Of a stretch of DNA of 63,102 nucleotides, positions 42,836-51,780 are shown in pieces. Position numbers and translations under genes: made by a program. Position 1 is the first letter of the stretch, and each line of letters starts with the position of its first letter. Under the pieces are notes generated by a model. That model did no database searches. It was not told the DNA's origin and worked only from the letters and a program-made list of their open reading frames with translations. This DNA is from Flavobacteriaceae bacterium UBA5544 (GTDB lineage: Bacteria; Bacteroidota; Bacteroidia; Flavobacteriales; Flavobacteriaceae), in NCBI GenBank assembly GCA_002426755.1, contig DINI01000017.1:37354-100455 (forward strand), written 5' to 3'.

Positions 42836-45799
42836 TTACTGCGACTGCGACTGCGACTGCGAACTTTCAACTGAAGGCTTCACACTGATTTCATCCACAA
42901 ACAACCAGGCGCGTCCACCATCCGCATAACCTAAATGTCCTTTTGGTAGTTTACCAAGTTTTTTGCCCACAATTTTCACATATTGTGCGTTTTTGTTTTT
43001 TAAAACGAATTGGATGGTTTTTATATTGTTATCATCCGATGGTTTGGCCGCATCTATTTTTTGGTTCGATACCAATTGATAATTTTGGTTGTCGCTTGAG
43101 ATGTAACACAACACTTCAGTAGGATAAAAAATCCAAGCGTTTTGATTCTGAAGAAAGTTCACAGAAACATTTTCTATGGATTTGGACTCGCCCAAATTCA
43201 CAATGGCTACCAAATCAGTATCCTGATAGCCTTGCCAAGAACCTGTCCTGAAATCTTTTGCACCTTTAATGCCGTCAATCAATGCCGTTGCACCGCCACC
43301 GTTATATTGGTTGGCGTACTCTGTTTTTAGCACCAAAGACACATTTGGGTCGATTTTATAAAAGGATGTAGAGACAGAAATACTCTTCTCATCATCTTTT
43401 TGGGAATAAACTTTGAGCGTTGCAGGTTCTGACAATAAAAATGGTTTTTCATATTTCATGAACGTGGAATCATTCAACGTATAGAAAATCTCAGCTTCTT
43501 TATCCGCATTTGCCAATGTGATTTCAGTTTCACCTTTAAATGCCACATCCCCTTTAGCAATAAATGGAACAGGAACAATCTTATTGTCATCAATTTCGGT
43601 TTTTGGTTCATCACCTTCGGCAGTTCCCCATTCACTCGCTTTGTTGGTCATCCATAATTCCAACGTGCCGCCTTCCATAATGTCTTCATGTGAAATGTAA
43701 GTTTCATCAAGGGTTCGTCCATTTAATTTTGCATGGTCAATATATTTGTTTTCATCACTCAAATCATAGGCTTTGATATGGAATTTTTCACCATTTTCTA
43801 GATTGATGGTCGTTTTTTTGAATAGGGGCGTTCCAATGATGTATTGATTGGAACCTGGCGTCACTGGATAAAATCCCATCGCGCTGAACACGTACCAAGC
43901 GCTCATCTGTCCACAATCTTCATTGCCTGAAATGCCATCTGGCGCATTCTTGTAAAGCTCTGTCAAAATTTGATGGACTTTCTCTTGAGTTTTGTAAGGT
44001 TTGTTGACAAAGTTATAGAGATATGCCATGTGATGGCTTGGTTCGTTGCCGTGGGCATATTGACCAATCAATCCGGTAATGTCCGCCTGTTCACGACCAG
44101 AGGTTTTTGCTTTTGCTGTAAATAAGGTGTCGAGTTGCACATCCAAAGAATCCTTGCCACCCATTAAATCCATAAAACCAGAAATATCCTGTGGCACATA
44201 AAAACTGTATTGCCAAGCATTCGCTTCTGTGTAATTAAAATTAACCTCATAAGGGTCAAAAGGTGAAAACCATGTATTTCGGAAACGACCTCGCATGAAT
44301 TTCGTTTCTGGGTCATAGACATTTTTATAATATTGCGCACGCTTCATAAAGGTTTCCTCATCATCATCCTTGCCCATTTCCTTTGCCATTTGTGCAATGG
44401 TCCAATCATCATAAGCATATTCCAAAGTTTTTGAAACGGATTCGCTTTCTTCTTCGACAGGAATAAATCCAAATTCTTTATACGATTTCAATCCCAACCA
44501 ATTTCGCGTAGCGGAAAATTTCATGGCTTCAAAAGCTTTTTCCGCGTCATACCCTCGAATGCCTTTAAGATAGGCATCTGCAATCACGGGAACGGCGTGA
44601 TACCCAATCATACAGCCCGTGTAATTTCCGCTTAAATCCCAAATGGGCATGATGCCACCTTCATTGTATTTTGAAATGAACGTGTTGATGAAATCATTGG
44701 TTCGGTCTTGTTCGATGATGGTGTAGAGTGGATGTGCTGCACGATAGGTATCCCAAAGTGAAAAAACGGTGTAGTAATCAAATTTTTTGGTTTCGTGGAC
44801 TTTTAAATCCATACCGCGATAGCGCCCGTCCACATCTTGATAAATGTTTGGAGCAATCATAGTGTGGTACAAGGCGGTATAAAAATTGGTTTTGTAGTCT
44901 TTGTTATCACTTTCCACAACGATTTTCTCCAATTGCTTTTCCCAAGTAGATTGCGCTTCAGCTTTAACTTCGTCAAAGGTTTTATCGCCAATTTCGGTTT
45001 CAAGATTCTTTTTGGCGCCTTCTTCATCCACCGGACTGATTCCTATCTTCACATAAACAGGTTCATTCTTTGGGTTGTCAAACTGAAAGGCCGCTTTTTT
45101 GTTTTTGTATTGACTTTTAGAAGCGCCCAAATCGACCGAAATGGGATGTGAAAACTTGATATAATAATATAGTTTTTGCTGTTTTGCCCAAGCTTTTGAA
45201 TGTCGATGTCCAGACAATTCTCTGTCTGAAATACGCTTGATGCTGCCACTCAACAATTCGTCACGATGCAATAAATCGAGAATCAACATTTGGTTTTGGG
45301 CCGTTGGATATTGATATTTATGGATGCCGCTTCTGGTAGAAACGGTCAACTCAACATCAATGCCTGTATCATCCAATTTTACCTTGTAAAAGCCTGGTTC
45401 AGCAACTTCGTTATCATGTGAAAATTTGGAACGGTAGCCACGTTTGCCATCACTTCCATTATTAAATAAAACACTGGTTGTTGGCATCAATAAAATATCA
45501 CCATAATCGCTGACTCCTGTACCGCTTAAATGCGTGTGTGAAAACCCATAAATATGTTTATCGGAATAATGATATCCAGAACAGCCATCCCAACCATCCA
45601 ATCGTGTGTCTGGACTCAACTGCATCATGGCGAACGGCATAGTAGCACCAGGATAGGTGTGCCCGTGACCACCAGTTCCTATAAACGGATTGACATAAGA
45701 AATTAAGGTGGTATCTTTTTTTGCGGATTCGGTTTTGGGTTTGTTGTCGCACCCAATAATGAAAAACACGACAAATAATACTGTAAAAACTGGTTTCAT
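42836..45799 (-). CDS. GH92 family alpha-mannosidase with C-terminal carbohydrate-binding-like domain
   Basis: A 987-residue lipoprotein (signal MKPVFTVLFVVFFIIGC). The GH92 part (about 35-730) has GTGGHGHTYPGATMPFAMMQ, the general acid Glu586 in GNEPSHHMAYLYNF and the base region SGNEDCGQMSAWYVFSAMGF. About 740-830 is a chitobiase-type beta-sandwich (VAFKGETEITLANADKEAEI), and about 840-975 an F5/8-type C (discoidin-like) domain (YNGGGATALIDGIKGAKDFR, DTDLVAIVNLG) that would bind carbohydrate. The last eight residues are SQSQSQSQ, encoded by a 6-base repeat. It is the first gene of the N-glycan operon. Confidence 0.94.
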   Translation of the reverse strand: MKPVFTVLFVVFFIIGCDNKPKTESAKKDTTLISYVNPFIGTGGHGHTYPGATMPFAMMQLSPDTRLDGWDGCSGYHYSDKHIYGFSHTHLSGTGVSDYGDILLMPTTSVLFNNGSDGKRGYRSKFSHDNEVAEPGFYKVKLDDTGIDVELTVSTRSGIHKYQYPTAQNQMLILDLLHRDELLSGSIKRISDRELSGHRHSKAWAKQQKLYYYIKFSHPISVDLGASKSQYKNKKAAFQFDNPKNEPVYVKIGISPVDEEGAKKNLETEIGDKTFDEVKAEAQSTWEKQLEKIVVESDNKDYKTNFYTALYHTMIAPNIYQDVDGRYRGMDLKVHETKKFDYYTVFSLWDTYRAAHPLYTIIEQDRTNDFINTFISKYNEGGIMPIWDLSGNYTGCMIGYHAVPVIADAYLKGIRGYDAEKAFEAMKFSATRNWLGLKSYKEFGFIPVEEESESVSKTLEYAYDDWTIAQMAKEMGKDDDEETFMKRAQYYKNVYDPETKFMRGRFRNTWFSPFDPYEVNFNYTEANAWQYSFYVPQDISGFMDLMGGKDSLDVQLDTLFTAKAKTSGREQADITGLIGQYAHGNEPSHHMAYLYNFVNKPYKTQEKVHQILTELYKNAPDGISGNEDCGQMSAWYVFSAMGFYPVTPGSNQYIIGTPLFKKTTINLENGEKFHIKAYDLSDENKYIDHAKLNGRTLDETYISHEDIMEGGTLELWMTNKASEWGTAEGDEPKTEIDDNKIVPVPFIAKGDVAFKGETEITLANADKEAEIFYTLNDSTFMKYEKPFLLSEPATLKVYSQKDDEKSISVSTSFYKIDPNVSLVLKTEYANQYNGGGATALIDGIKGAKDFRTGSWQGYQDTDLVAIVNLGESKSIENVSVNFLQNQNAWIFYPTEVLCYISSDNQNYQLVSNQKIDAAKPSDDNNIKTIQFVLKNKNAQYVKIVGKKLGKLPKGHLGYADGGRAWLFVDEISVKPSVESSQSQSQSQ
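42839..42862. repeat. hexamer tandem repeat (CTGCGA)4 at the 3' end of a GH92 gene
   Basis: Four exact copies directly before the stop codon, read on the minus strand as TCGCAG and coding Ser-Gln four times. Because the unit is 6 bases, copy-number change would keep the frame. Confidence 0.9.
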
Positions 45800-45914
45800 T
45801 AGTAAAGCAATTCTAAATGCTTCCGAAATATACTAAATCTTAAGGGATGGTTAAATTTAATCGTAACATTTTAATAACAGTTTAATTCAATTATCTTTGG
45901 TAAAAACTGCTTAT

Positions 45915-47150
45915 ATGTTGCGTTGGTTCATTTTTATTATTGTTTTTTTACTTATTTCTTTTTATGGATTCCAAGCCATAAAAACAGTTTCTAAAAATCC
46001 TTGGATTCACTATTTGTTTATTGGTATTGGTCTATTGATCGTTGGTAATTTCATCATTCAATTTGCAATGTCTTCCGAAGGTCGTGTCTTGTCGCCTTCA
46101 AAAAGTTATGCTTTTGGTTTTTTATTATCGTTCATGCTTTTCAATTTGGTAATGCTCCCATTTCTATTTGGGGAGGATGTCATTCGATTTTTTATGGGTG
46201 TTTATGAAAAATTATTTAGTCAAAAACAGGCTTTTCATGTCCCATCCAGACGGAAATTCATAAGTAGTATTGCCATCGCTGTTGCTGCCATTCCATTTGC
46301 ATCTTTGTTGTACGGTATGTATCAAGGCAAATATAATTTTAGGGTTTTGAAATATGTTTTGCATTTTGAAGATCTCCCAGATGCGTTTGATGGATACCGT
46401 ATTACTCAAATAAGTGATATTCATTCTGGAAGTTTTGACAATCATGAAAAAATTGAATATGCCGTCAATTTGATCAAGGAGCAAAAAAGCGATGTCATCT
46501 TATTCACTGGTGATATGGTGAATAACAAATCGACAGAGATGTTGCCTTGGAAAGATTTGTTCGGACAGCTTGAGGCTAATGACGGTGTGTTTTCCGTGTT
46601 GGGCAACCATGATTATGGAGATTATATCGATTGGGAGACTGAAGCTGAAAAAATTCAGAACCTTGAGGATTTAAAATTCATTCAAAAAGAAATGGGATTT
46701 GATTTATTGCTGAATGAAAGCCGATTTATAGAAAGAGACGGACAAAGAATTGCTTTGATAGGTGTGGAAAATTGGGGAAAGGGTGGATTTAAAAAGAATG
46801 GTGACCTTAAAAAAGCTTCAGAAAGCATTGATCCAAAAGATTTCAAAATATTGATGAGCCATGACCCAAGCCATTGGGATGAGGTTGTTCTGAAAGATGA
46901 TTATCATTACCATTTAACTTTGAGTGGTCACACACATGGGATGCAATTCGGGATAGAAATTCCTGGGTGGATCAAATGGAGTCCTATTAAATGGCGATAT
47001 AAACATTGGGCAGGTATTTATAAAGAATTAGGTCAATACATAAATGTTAACCGTGGTTTTGGATATTTGGGTTACCCTGGTCGAGTGGGGATTTGGCCAG
47101 AAATAACCGTGATTGAACTCAAAAAGGGTTCTGAAACCTTAAATTCCTAA
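45915..47150 (+). CDS. metallophosphoesterase, membrane-anchored
   Basis: A 411-residue protein. I choose the ATG at 45915 rather than the upstream TTG, which gives MLRWFIFIIVFLLISFYGFQ as the first transmembrane helix. There are four or five helices up to about residue 140. The calcineurin-like phosphoesterase domain (about 155-400) shows ITQISDIHSG, ILFTGDMVNN, VLGNHDYGD, LMSHDP and LSGHTHGMQFG, with all metal ligands of the family. It resembles the YkuE/YaeI type, phosphoesterases at the membrane that act on lipid-linked substrates such as UDP-diacylglucosamine, but the substrate is unproven. It stands 102 bases before the thioredoxin-like gene. Confidence 0.93.
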   Translation: MLRWFIFIIVFLLISFYGFQAIKTVSKNPWIHYLFIGIGLLIVGNFIIQFAMSSEGRVLSPSKSYAFGFLLSFMLFNLVMLPFLFGEDVIRFFMGVYEKLFSQKQAFHVPSRRKFISSIAIAVAAIPFASLLYGMYQGKYNFRVLKYVLHFEDLPDAFDGYRITQISDIHSGSFDNHEKIEYAVNLIKEQKSDVILFTGDMVNNKSTEMLPWKDLFGQLEANDGVFSVLGNHDYGDYIDWETEAEKIQNLEDLKFIQKEMGFDLLLNESRFIERDGQRIALIGVENWGKGGFKKNGDLKKASESIDPKDFKILMSHDPSHWDEVVLKDDYHYHLTLSGHTHGMQFGIEIPGWIKWSPIKWRYKHWAGIYKELGQYINVNRGFGYLGYPGRVGIWPEITVIELKKGSETLNS

Positions 47151-47252
47151 AGCGATTATTGAGCAAAAGAAAGCTATTTGAGTAGGATATAGTTGAATAT
47201 GGAAAAAAATATGTAGGTTTGTAATAACACATTTGACTTAAAAAACGATTAT

Positions 47253-47549
47253 ATGTCAAAATTTGGGGAATTAATAGATGTTGACATTCCGGTTTTGCTA
47301 GATTTTTTTACCGAATGGAATGAACAATCTACTGCAATGCATCCTGTTTTGAGAGATGTAGCTGCTGCGCTTGGCGATAAGGCCAAAGTCATTAAAATTG
47401 ATGTTGATAAAAATAAGGAGTTGGCGGAAGCCCTTCGTGTCAAGAATTTACCAACACTCATCATCTATAAAAGTGGTGAGATGAAATGGCGCCATAGTGG
47501 AGAACAAGATGCCAATACACTCATTGGTATTATACAGGAATACGTTTAA
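47253..47549 (+). CDS. thioredoxin-fold protein lacking the redox cysteines
   Basis: A 98-residue protein with the thioredoxin pattern: VLLDFFTEWNEQSTAMHPVL, then VIKIDVDKNKELAEALRVKN, LPTLIIYKSGE with the cis-proline, and the C-terminal helix TLIGIIQEYV. At the place of the usual WCGPC there is WNEQS, so neither catalytic Cys is present, and there is no other Cys in the protein. It cannot work as a dithiol oxidoreductase; a chaperone, scaffold or binding role is more likely. No signal peptide, so cytoplasmic. Its 3' end overlaps the convergent deacetylase gene by 20 bases. Confidence 0.88.
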   Translation: MSKFGELIDVDIPVLLDFFTEWNEQSTAMHPVLRDVAAALGDKAKVIKIDVDKNKELAEALRVKNLPTLIIYKSGEMKWRHSGEQDANTLIGIIQEYV

Positions 47550-48183
47550 ATTCAAAACCTTTTACAGAAAAATATTCTAAAACCTTCGGGAGTGCATATT
47601 GCATGCGTTCAGAGGCTTTTACACTATCGTGAAAAACGATGATGCTTCCGGCAGTTGCTTTTGATATGATATTCTGATAACATTTTTCATTCGGAACGGA
47701 ATCTTTCCAATCAAAAGCTAAAACATCCCACATTATTATTTTATATCCAAAATCTCGTAATGTTTTGCCTTGCCTAGTGGTGATTTGCCCATAAGGCGGA
47801 CGAAATAACTTAGCAAGTGTAGATTGATGATTGTCGCTTTTTGAATGAATGCATTCTTGAGTTCTTATAACTTCATCAACATATGCTTCCGTTTTGGTTT
47901 TCCAGCCTCTGGGATGATGAAACGTATGGTTTCCAATAGAATGGCCTTCATCCATGATTTTATAAAAAATATCCGGATGCTTTATAATATTGTTTCCAAT
48001 ACAAAAAAACGTTGCCTTGGCATTGTGTTTTTTTAAGACGTCTAATGTCCATTCAGTAATATCTGGGGTTGGACCGTCGTCGAAAGTAAGATAAAGTATC
48101 TTTTCAGTCGTCGGAATGTTCCAAATGTAATTTGGAAACAGCTTTTTGACAATAAAAGGTGTCTTTACGGGGATTAAATTCAA
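47530..48183 (-). CDS. polysaccharide deacetylase family protein (NodB domain)
   Basis: A 217-residue protein with the NodB/CE4 motifs: LYLTFDDGPTPD (motif 1, Asp-Asp), HSIGNHTFHHP (motif 2, metal His), FRPPYGQ (motif 3), IIMWDVLAFDW (motif 4) and IIVFHDSVK (motif 5). These give a metal-dependent N-deacetylase for GlcNAc-containing polymers or lipids. There is no clear signal peptide; a hydrophobic N-terminus is not seen. It follows the DUF2723 gene by 7 bases on the same strand, so the two probably form an operon, and overlaps the thioredoxin-like gene by 20 bases in convergent orientation. Confidence 0.93.
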   Translation of the reverse strand: MNLIPVKTPFIVKKLFPNYIWNIPTTEKILYLTFDDGPTPDITEWTLDVLKKHNAKATFFCIGNNIIKHPDIFYKIMDEGHSIGNHTFHHPRGWKTKTEAYVDEVIRTQECIHSKSDNHQSTLAKLFRPPYGQITTRQGKTLRDFGYKIIMWDVLAFDWKDSVPNEKCYQNIISKATAGSIIVFHDSVKASERMQYALPKVLEYFSVKGFEFKRIPV

Positions 48184-48190
48184 AACGTTT

Positions 48191-51100
48191 CTATTGTGAT
48201 TTCAGGATGCTGTCAATTGTATCTATAGGCAAGTCTCTATCTTCTCTTGGGATTTCTTTTCTAGGATCTTTACCCATAAAATGATTGAACTTTTCAAGAT
48301 ACTTATTGAATTTTTCTGTTTCCTGCATCGCAAAATCTTTGTCTTGATATTGTACCAGTATATCAACCAAACTTCTGTAACGTTCTATGTCGGTAACAAT
48401 CTCGTCCAATAAACGCGTTTGATTTTCAATAGTCAATTCACTGTAGTATGTCAAACTTTCCTGATACTTTTTAGTCACATCCTTGTAAAGCTTTCTGCCT
48501 TTATCCTTGTTGCCAATTTCGTAATAAGCACTGATGTAAGGTTCTAAAAGTGTGTAATAACCATAGTCATCCACAGGCATTTTTTCCATGGCCAAATCCG
48601 CAACTTTTTCTGCTTTGTCCAATTTATCTTCATTGATCAATTGCTCAATCAAACGTGCCAAGTTGCCTCTGTAGGTGATACCATTTTTTCTGGTTTCAAC
48701 ATCATAATAGATGTCAGTACCACTATTTCCCCAATCCCAAGCCATGACTTTATCGTACATCAAATCGCTATCTACACGCCCCATATCAAATGGGTTAGCC
48801 CTGTCAACTGGTGTTTTGATGGGTACCAATTTATAGCATAGACCATCGAGTTGGAGGTAATTTTTCATCCATATATAATCATCATCACCAAAACTTCCAC
48901 CGGTGAAATATATTGGACGCTCCCAATTATTGTTGGCTATGATATCCAACATTAGCAGTCTGTTTTTATATAAAGCGCTACCTTTAATCTCTATGACGAT
49001 TTCATCCACAATCTTATCGGCATCTTTTTGTGCAACAATGCCATTTTTAAGAACTTCTTCCTTATTTACAGGAACTCTAACATATCTAGTAGGGAAATAA
49101 TTTCCATTGACCATTTGGCTAGGGTACACGCTTGGGTCATCGCCTTCTTGTTGCATTACAAATTTCAGTTTGGTACGCGGGTTGTCGCTCACGATGAAAT
49201 CCATAAAATCTTTAATATCCAAAGTGTCTTGTGTAATGCCCTTATATGGAATATAATCCCTTGTACCATATTTATACTGGTCATGCGTCAATTGAGACGG
49301 AATAGGGTCACTTGTATAGGCTTTACGTTTCATTTGGTCGATGTACCAATCGGTTTGGAAAAGACTTGTGTTCACAACTCTCACATCGCGGCGAATACCC
49401 TCGATTTCTTGTGCATACCAAAGAGGGAAACTATCGTTGTCACCAATTGTGAATAATATAGCATTCGGTGCACACGATTCCAAATAGGCCACAGCCATAG
49501 AGTGCGCCGTTTCTTTATTCGAACGGTCATGGTCATCCCAATTGTTGGCAGCAAGAATTCCAGGAACTAAAGCCAAGCAGATGATGGTAACCGCAGGTGC
49601 CAAAATTGATGATTTGATACTTCTTCTTAGCGCATCAAAAATTGCGTAAACGCCAAACCCAATCCAAATAGCGAACACATAGAAAGATCCCACCACCGAA
49701 TAGTCACGCTCTCTAGGTTCGAATGGTCTGACATTGGTATAGAATTGAATTGCTAGTCCAGTCATTAGGAAAAACACCAACAGAACCCAAAATCGTTTTT
49801 TGTCTTTGTGAAAGAGAAAAAACAATCCTATCAACCCCAAAATCAAAGGGAGAAAATAATAGGTGTTCCGGCCTTTGTTATTTGTTACATCACTTGGCAA
49901 ATTGTCTTGTGACATTCCCAAGTGCATTTCGTCAATAAGGTTGATCCCACTTATCCAATTACCATGTAAGTCATCATATTTTCCTTGGATATCGTCTTGT
50001 CTTCCAGTAAAATTCCACATAAAATAACGCCAATACATATAGCCAAACTGATATTCAAACATATAACCAATGTTTTGAACCAATGATGGTTTTTCTATGT
50101 TGAGGTATTGTCCGAAATTTTTCAGGAACTTATTATAATCTTCGTAATCAACCTTGCCTTCAGCCACATTTTGCCTGAACTCACCCACAATAGAGCGCAA
50201 TTCGTTCTGCATTTGATATTCTGGTTTAATGGAAAAATCCAATAAGCCTGTAAACATCATATAATTTTCAGCATTTTCTGAACTCCACATTCTAGGAAGT
50301 ATTTGGGCCTGACTTGAATTATAATTTTGCTTTGAATTTTTATAGTCATTAACGATTACATATTTACCTGTTTTATCGTCTTTCTCATATTTTGGTTTGT
50401 CATCTATGTAAGGCTCATTTTCATCCAATCCTGTATAAACCTCTGTAAATAAAGGGCCATAAAACAAATGGGTTTCTGGATATTGTTCAAGATTATAATA
50501 GGCTAACAGCTCTCGCGCACTTGAGGGGTTGTTTTCATTGATGACTACATTGGCATTTGCTCTAATCGGCAACATTACCCAAGAAGAGAACCCTACGAAG
50601 ATAAATATCAAACATAAAATTAGAGTGTTTGCATTTTTATGCCCTTTTTTTCGAGTGTAATTCAAGCCATAATAGAAAAGTCCAACAACTATTAACCCAG
50701 CAATAATGGTTCCTGAGTTAAAAGGCAATCCAAATGTGTTGACAAAGAAAATTTCCGAAATACTGAAAATCTTTAAAGCATTTGGCAATAATAATTTGAA
50801 TATAAAAAGAAGGATTGCCGCAGATACAACATTGGCAATTATGAAATTCTGCCAAGTAACGGTTTTATAATTCTTGAAATAATAAATCAACCCTATCGCA
50901 GGAATGGTCAGTAAGCCCATAAAGTGAACGCCAAACGAAAGCCCAATAACAAAGGCAATCAAAATCAACCAACGATTACCCCTTGGTTTGTCCATATCTT
51001 GCTCCCAACGTAATGACAGATAAAAAAGTACAGCCATAATCAAAGTAGCCATGGCATAAACTTCCGTCTCTACTGCATTGAACCAAAATGAATCGGTAAA

Positions 51101-51499
51101 TGTAAATGCCAAACTTCCTACAACACCACTTCCAATGATGGCGATTTTTTGATTGTTATTTAATTTTTCGTCAGATTTAATGAGTTTTTTCAACAGCATC
51201 GTAACTGTCCAAAACATAAACATAATCGTGAATGCACTCGCAACGGCACTCATCATATTTAGCATCGCACCTATCTGTGAAGGTTCTAAAGCAAACATTG
51301 AAAAGAACGCGCCAAACATTTGAAATAAGGGCGCTCCTGGCGGATGTCCAACTTGTAGTTTTGAAGAGGTCAAAATATATTCGCCAGCATCCCAAAAGCT
51401 TACGGTAGGCTCTATGGTCATGCCATAAACGAGAAGAGCAATGGCGAAAACAATCCATCCTGTGATGGTATTCCACTTTTTAAAGTTGAAATCTGTCAT
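48191..51499 (-). CDS. DUF2723 family membrane protein (GT117-like)
   Basis: A 1102-residue protein. The frame extends to 51553, but the ATG at 51499 (MTDFNFKKWNTITGWIVFAI) gives the family's usual start. The first 650 residues hold some twelve transmembrane helices; family marks include YILTSSKLQVGHPPGAPLFQ and NAVETEVYAMATL, a pattern of the C-type glycosyltransferase fold with acidic residues in the first loop (SFWDAGEY). The rest is soluble (VRPFEPRERDYSVVGSFYVF, AILFTIGDNDSFPLWYAQEI) and ends in TPR-like helices. The family is thought to transfer mannose or another sugar from a lipid-linked donor onto proteins or glycans, a role consistent with Bacteroidota O-glycosylation. It is likely co-transcribed with the deacetylase. 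Confidence 0.9.
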   Translation of the reverse strand: MTDFNFKKWNTITGWIVFAIALLVYGMTIEPTVSFWDAGEYILTSSKLQVGHPPGAPLFQMFGAFFSMFALEPSQIGAMLNMMSAVASAFTIMFMFWTVTMLLKKLIKSDEKLNNNQKIAIIGSGVVGSLAFTFTDSFWFNAVETEVYAMATLIMAVLFYLSLRWEQDMDKPRGNRWLILIAFVIGLSFGVHFMGLLTIPAIGLIYYFKNYKTVTWQNFIIANVVSAAILLFIFKLLLPNALKIFSISEIFFVNTFGLPFNSGTIIAGLIVVGLFYYGLNYTRKKGHKNANTLILCLIFIFVGFSSWVMLPIRANANVVINENNPSSARELLAYYNLEQYPETHLFYGPLFTEVYTGLDENEPYIDDKPKYEKDDKTGKYVIVNDYKNSKQNYNSSQAQILPRMWSSENAENYMMFTGLLDFSIKPEYQMQNELRSIVGEFRQNVAEGKVDYEDYNKFLKNFGQYLNIEKPSLVQNIGYMFEYQFGYMYWRYFMWNFTGRQDDIQGKYDDLHGNWISGINLIDEMHLGMSQDNLPSDVTNNKGRNTYYFLPLILGLIGLFFLFHKDKKRFWVLLVFFLMTGLAIQFYTNVRPFEPRERDYSVVGSFYVFAIWIGFGVYAIFDALRRSIKSSILAPAVTIICLALVPGILAANNWDDHDRSNKETAHSMAVAYLESCAPNAILFTIGDNDSFPLWYAQEIEGIRRDVRVVNTSLFQTDWYIDQMKRKAYTSDPIPSQLTHDQYKYGTRDYIPYKGITQDTLDIKDFMDFIVSDNPRTKLKFVMQQEGDDPSVYPSQMVNGNYFPTRYVRVPVNKEEVLKNGIVAQKDADKIVDEIVIEIKGSALYKNRLLMLDIIANNNWERPIYFTGGSFGDDDYIWMKNYLQLDGLCYKLVPIKTPVDRANPFDMGRVDSDLMYDKVMAWDWGNSGTDIYYDVETRKNGITYRGNLARLIEQLINEDKLDKAEKVADLAMEKMPVDDYGYYTLLEPYISAYYEIGNKDKGRKLYKDVTKKYQESLTYYSELTIENQTRLLDEIVTDIERYRSLVDILVQYQDKDFAMQETEKFNKYLEKFNHFMGKDPRKEIPREDRDLPIDTIDSILKSQ

Positions 51500-51605
51500 A
51501 AAAATATGATGTTTTAATGATGTGGCGAATTTAAGAATAAAAAATAAGGTCACACTAATTTTATAGAAACGTTAAGGAAATTGGCATTATTTTATTTAAA
51601 AAATG

Positions 51606-51636
51606 TTTGTGCAAATCAAACTTTGTTCTAAATTTG
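51606..51636 (+). promoter_or_regulatory. promoter of tRNA-Gln
   Basis: TTTG at 51606-51609, exactly 19 bases, then TAAATTTG at 51629-51636: a full match to the Bacteroidota promoter consensus, 17 bases upstream of the tRNA. Confidence 0.75.
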
Positions 51637-51653
51637 CATCCTCATTTAGAGAT

Positions 51654-51726
51654 TGGCCTATGGTGTAACTGGCAACACGTCTGGTTTTGGTCCAGAAGAG
51701 TCTAGGTTCGAGCCCTAGTAGGCCAA
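51654..51726 (+). tRNA. tRNA-Gln (anticodon TTG)
   Basis: A complete cloverleaf can be folded: acceptor stem TGGCCTA / TAGGCCA, D-stem GTG / CAC, anticodon stem TCTGG / CCAGA with loop TTTTGGT (anticodon TTG at 51687-51689), five-base variable loop, and T-stem CTAGG / CCTAG with loop TTCGAGC. The CCA end is not encoded. A promoter lies upstream and a terminator directly follows. Confidence 0.97.
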
Positions 51727-51729
51727 CAA

Positions 51730-51759
51730 AAAAAGTCTTCCTTTCGGGGAAGACTTTTT
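51730..51759. terminator. intrinsic terminator shared by tRNA-Gln and uspA-like gene
   Basis: A 12-bp stem (51730-51741 with 51748-51759, core GTCTTCC / GGAAGAC) with a 6-base loop, A-run on the left and T-run on the right. It works in both directions between the tRNA gene and the convergent stress-protein gene. Confidence 0.92.
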
Positions 51760-51780
51760 TCATTTTATATGATTTTTCTA

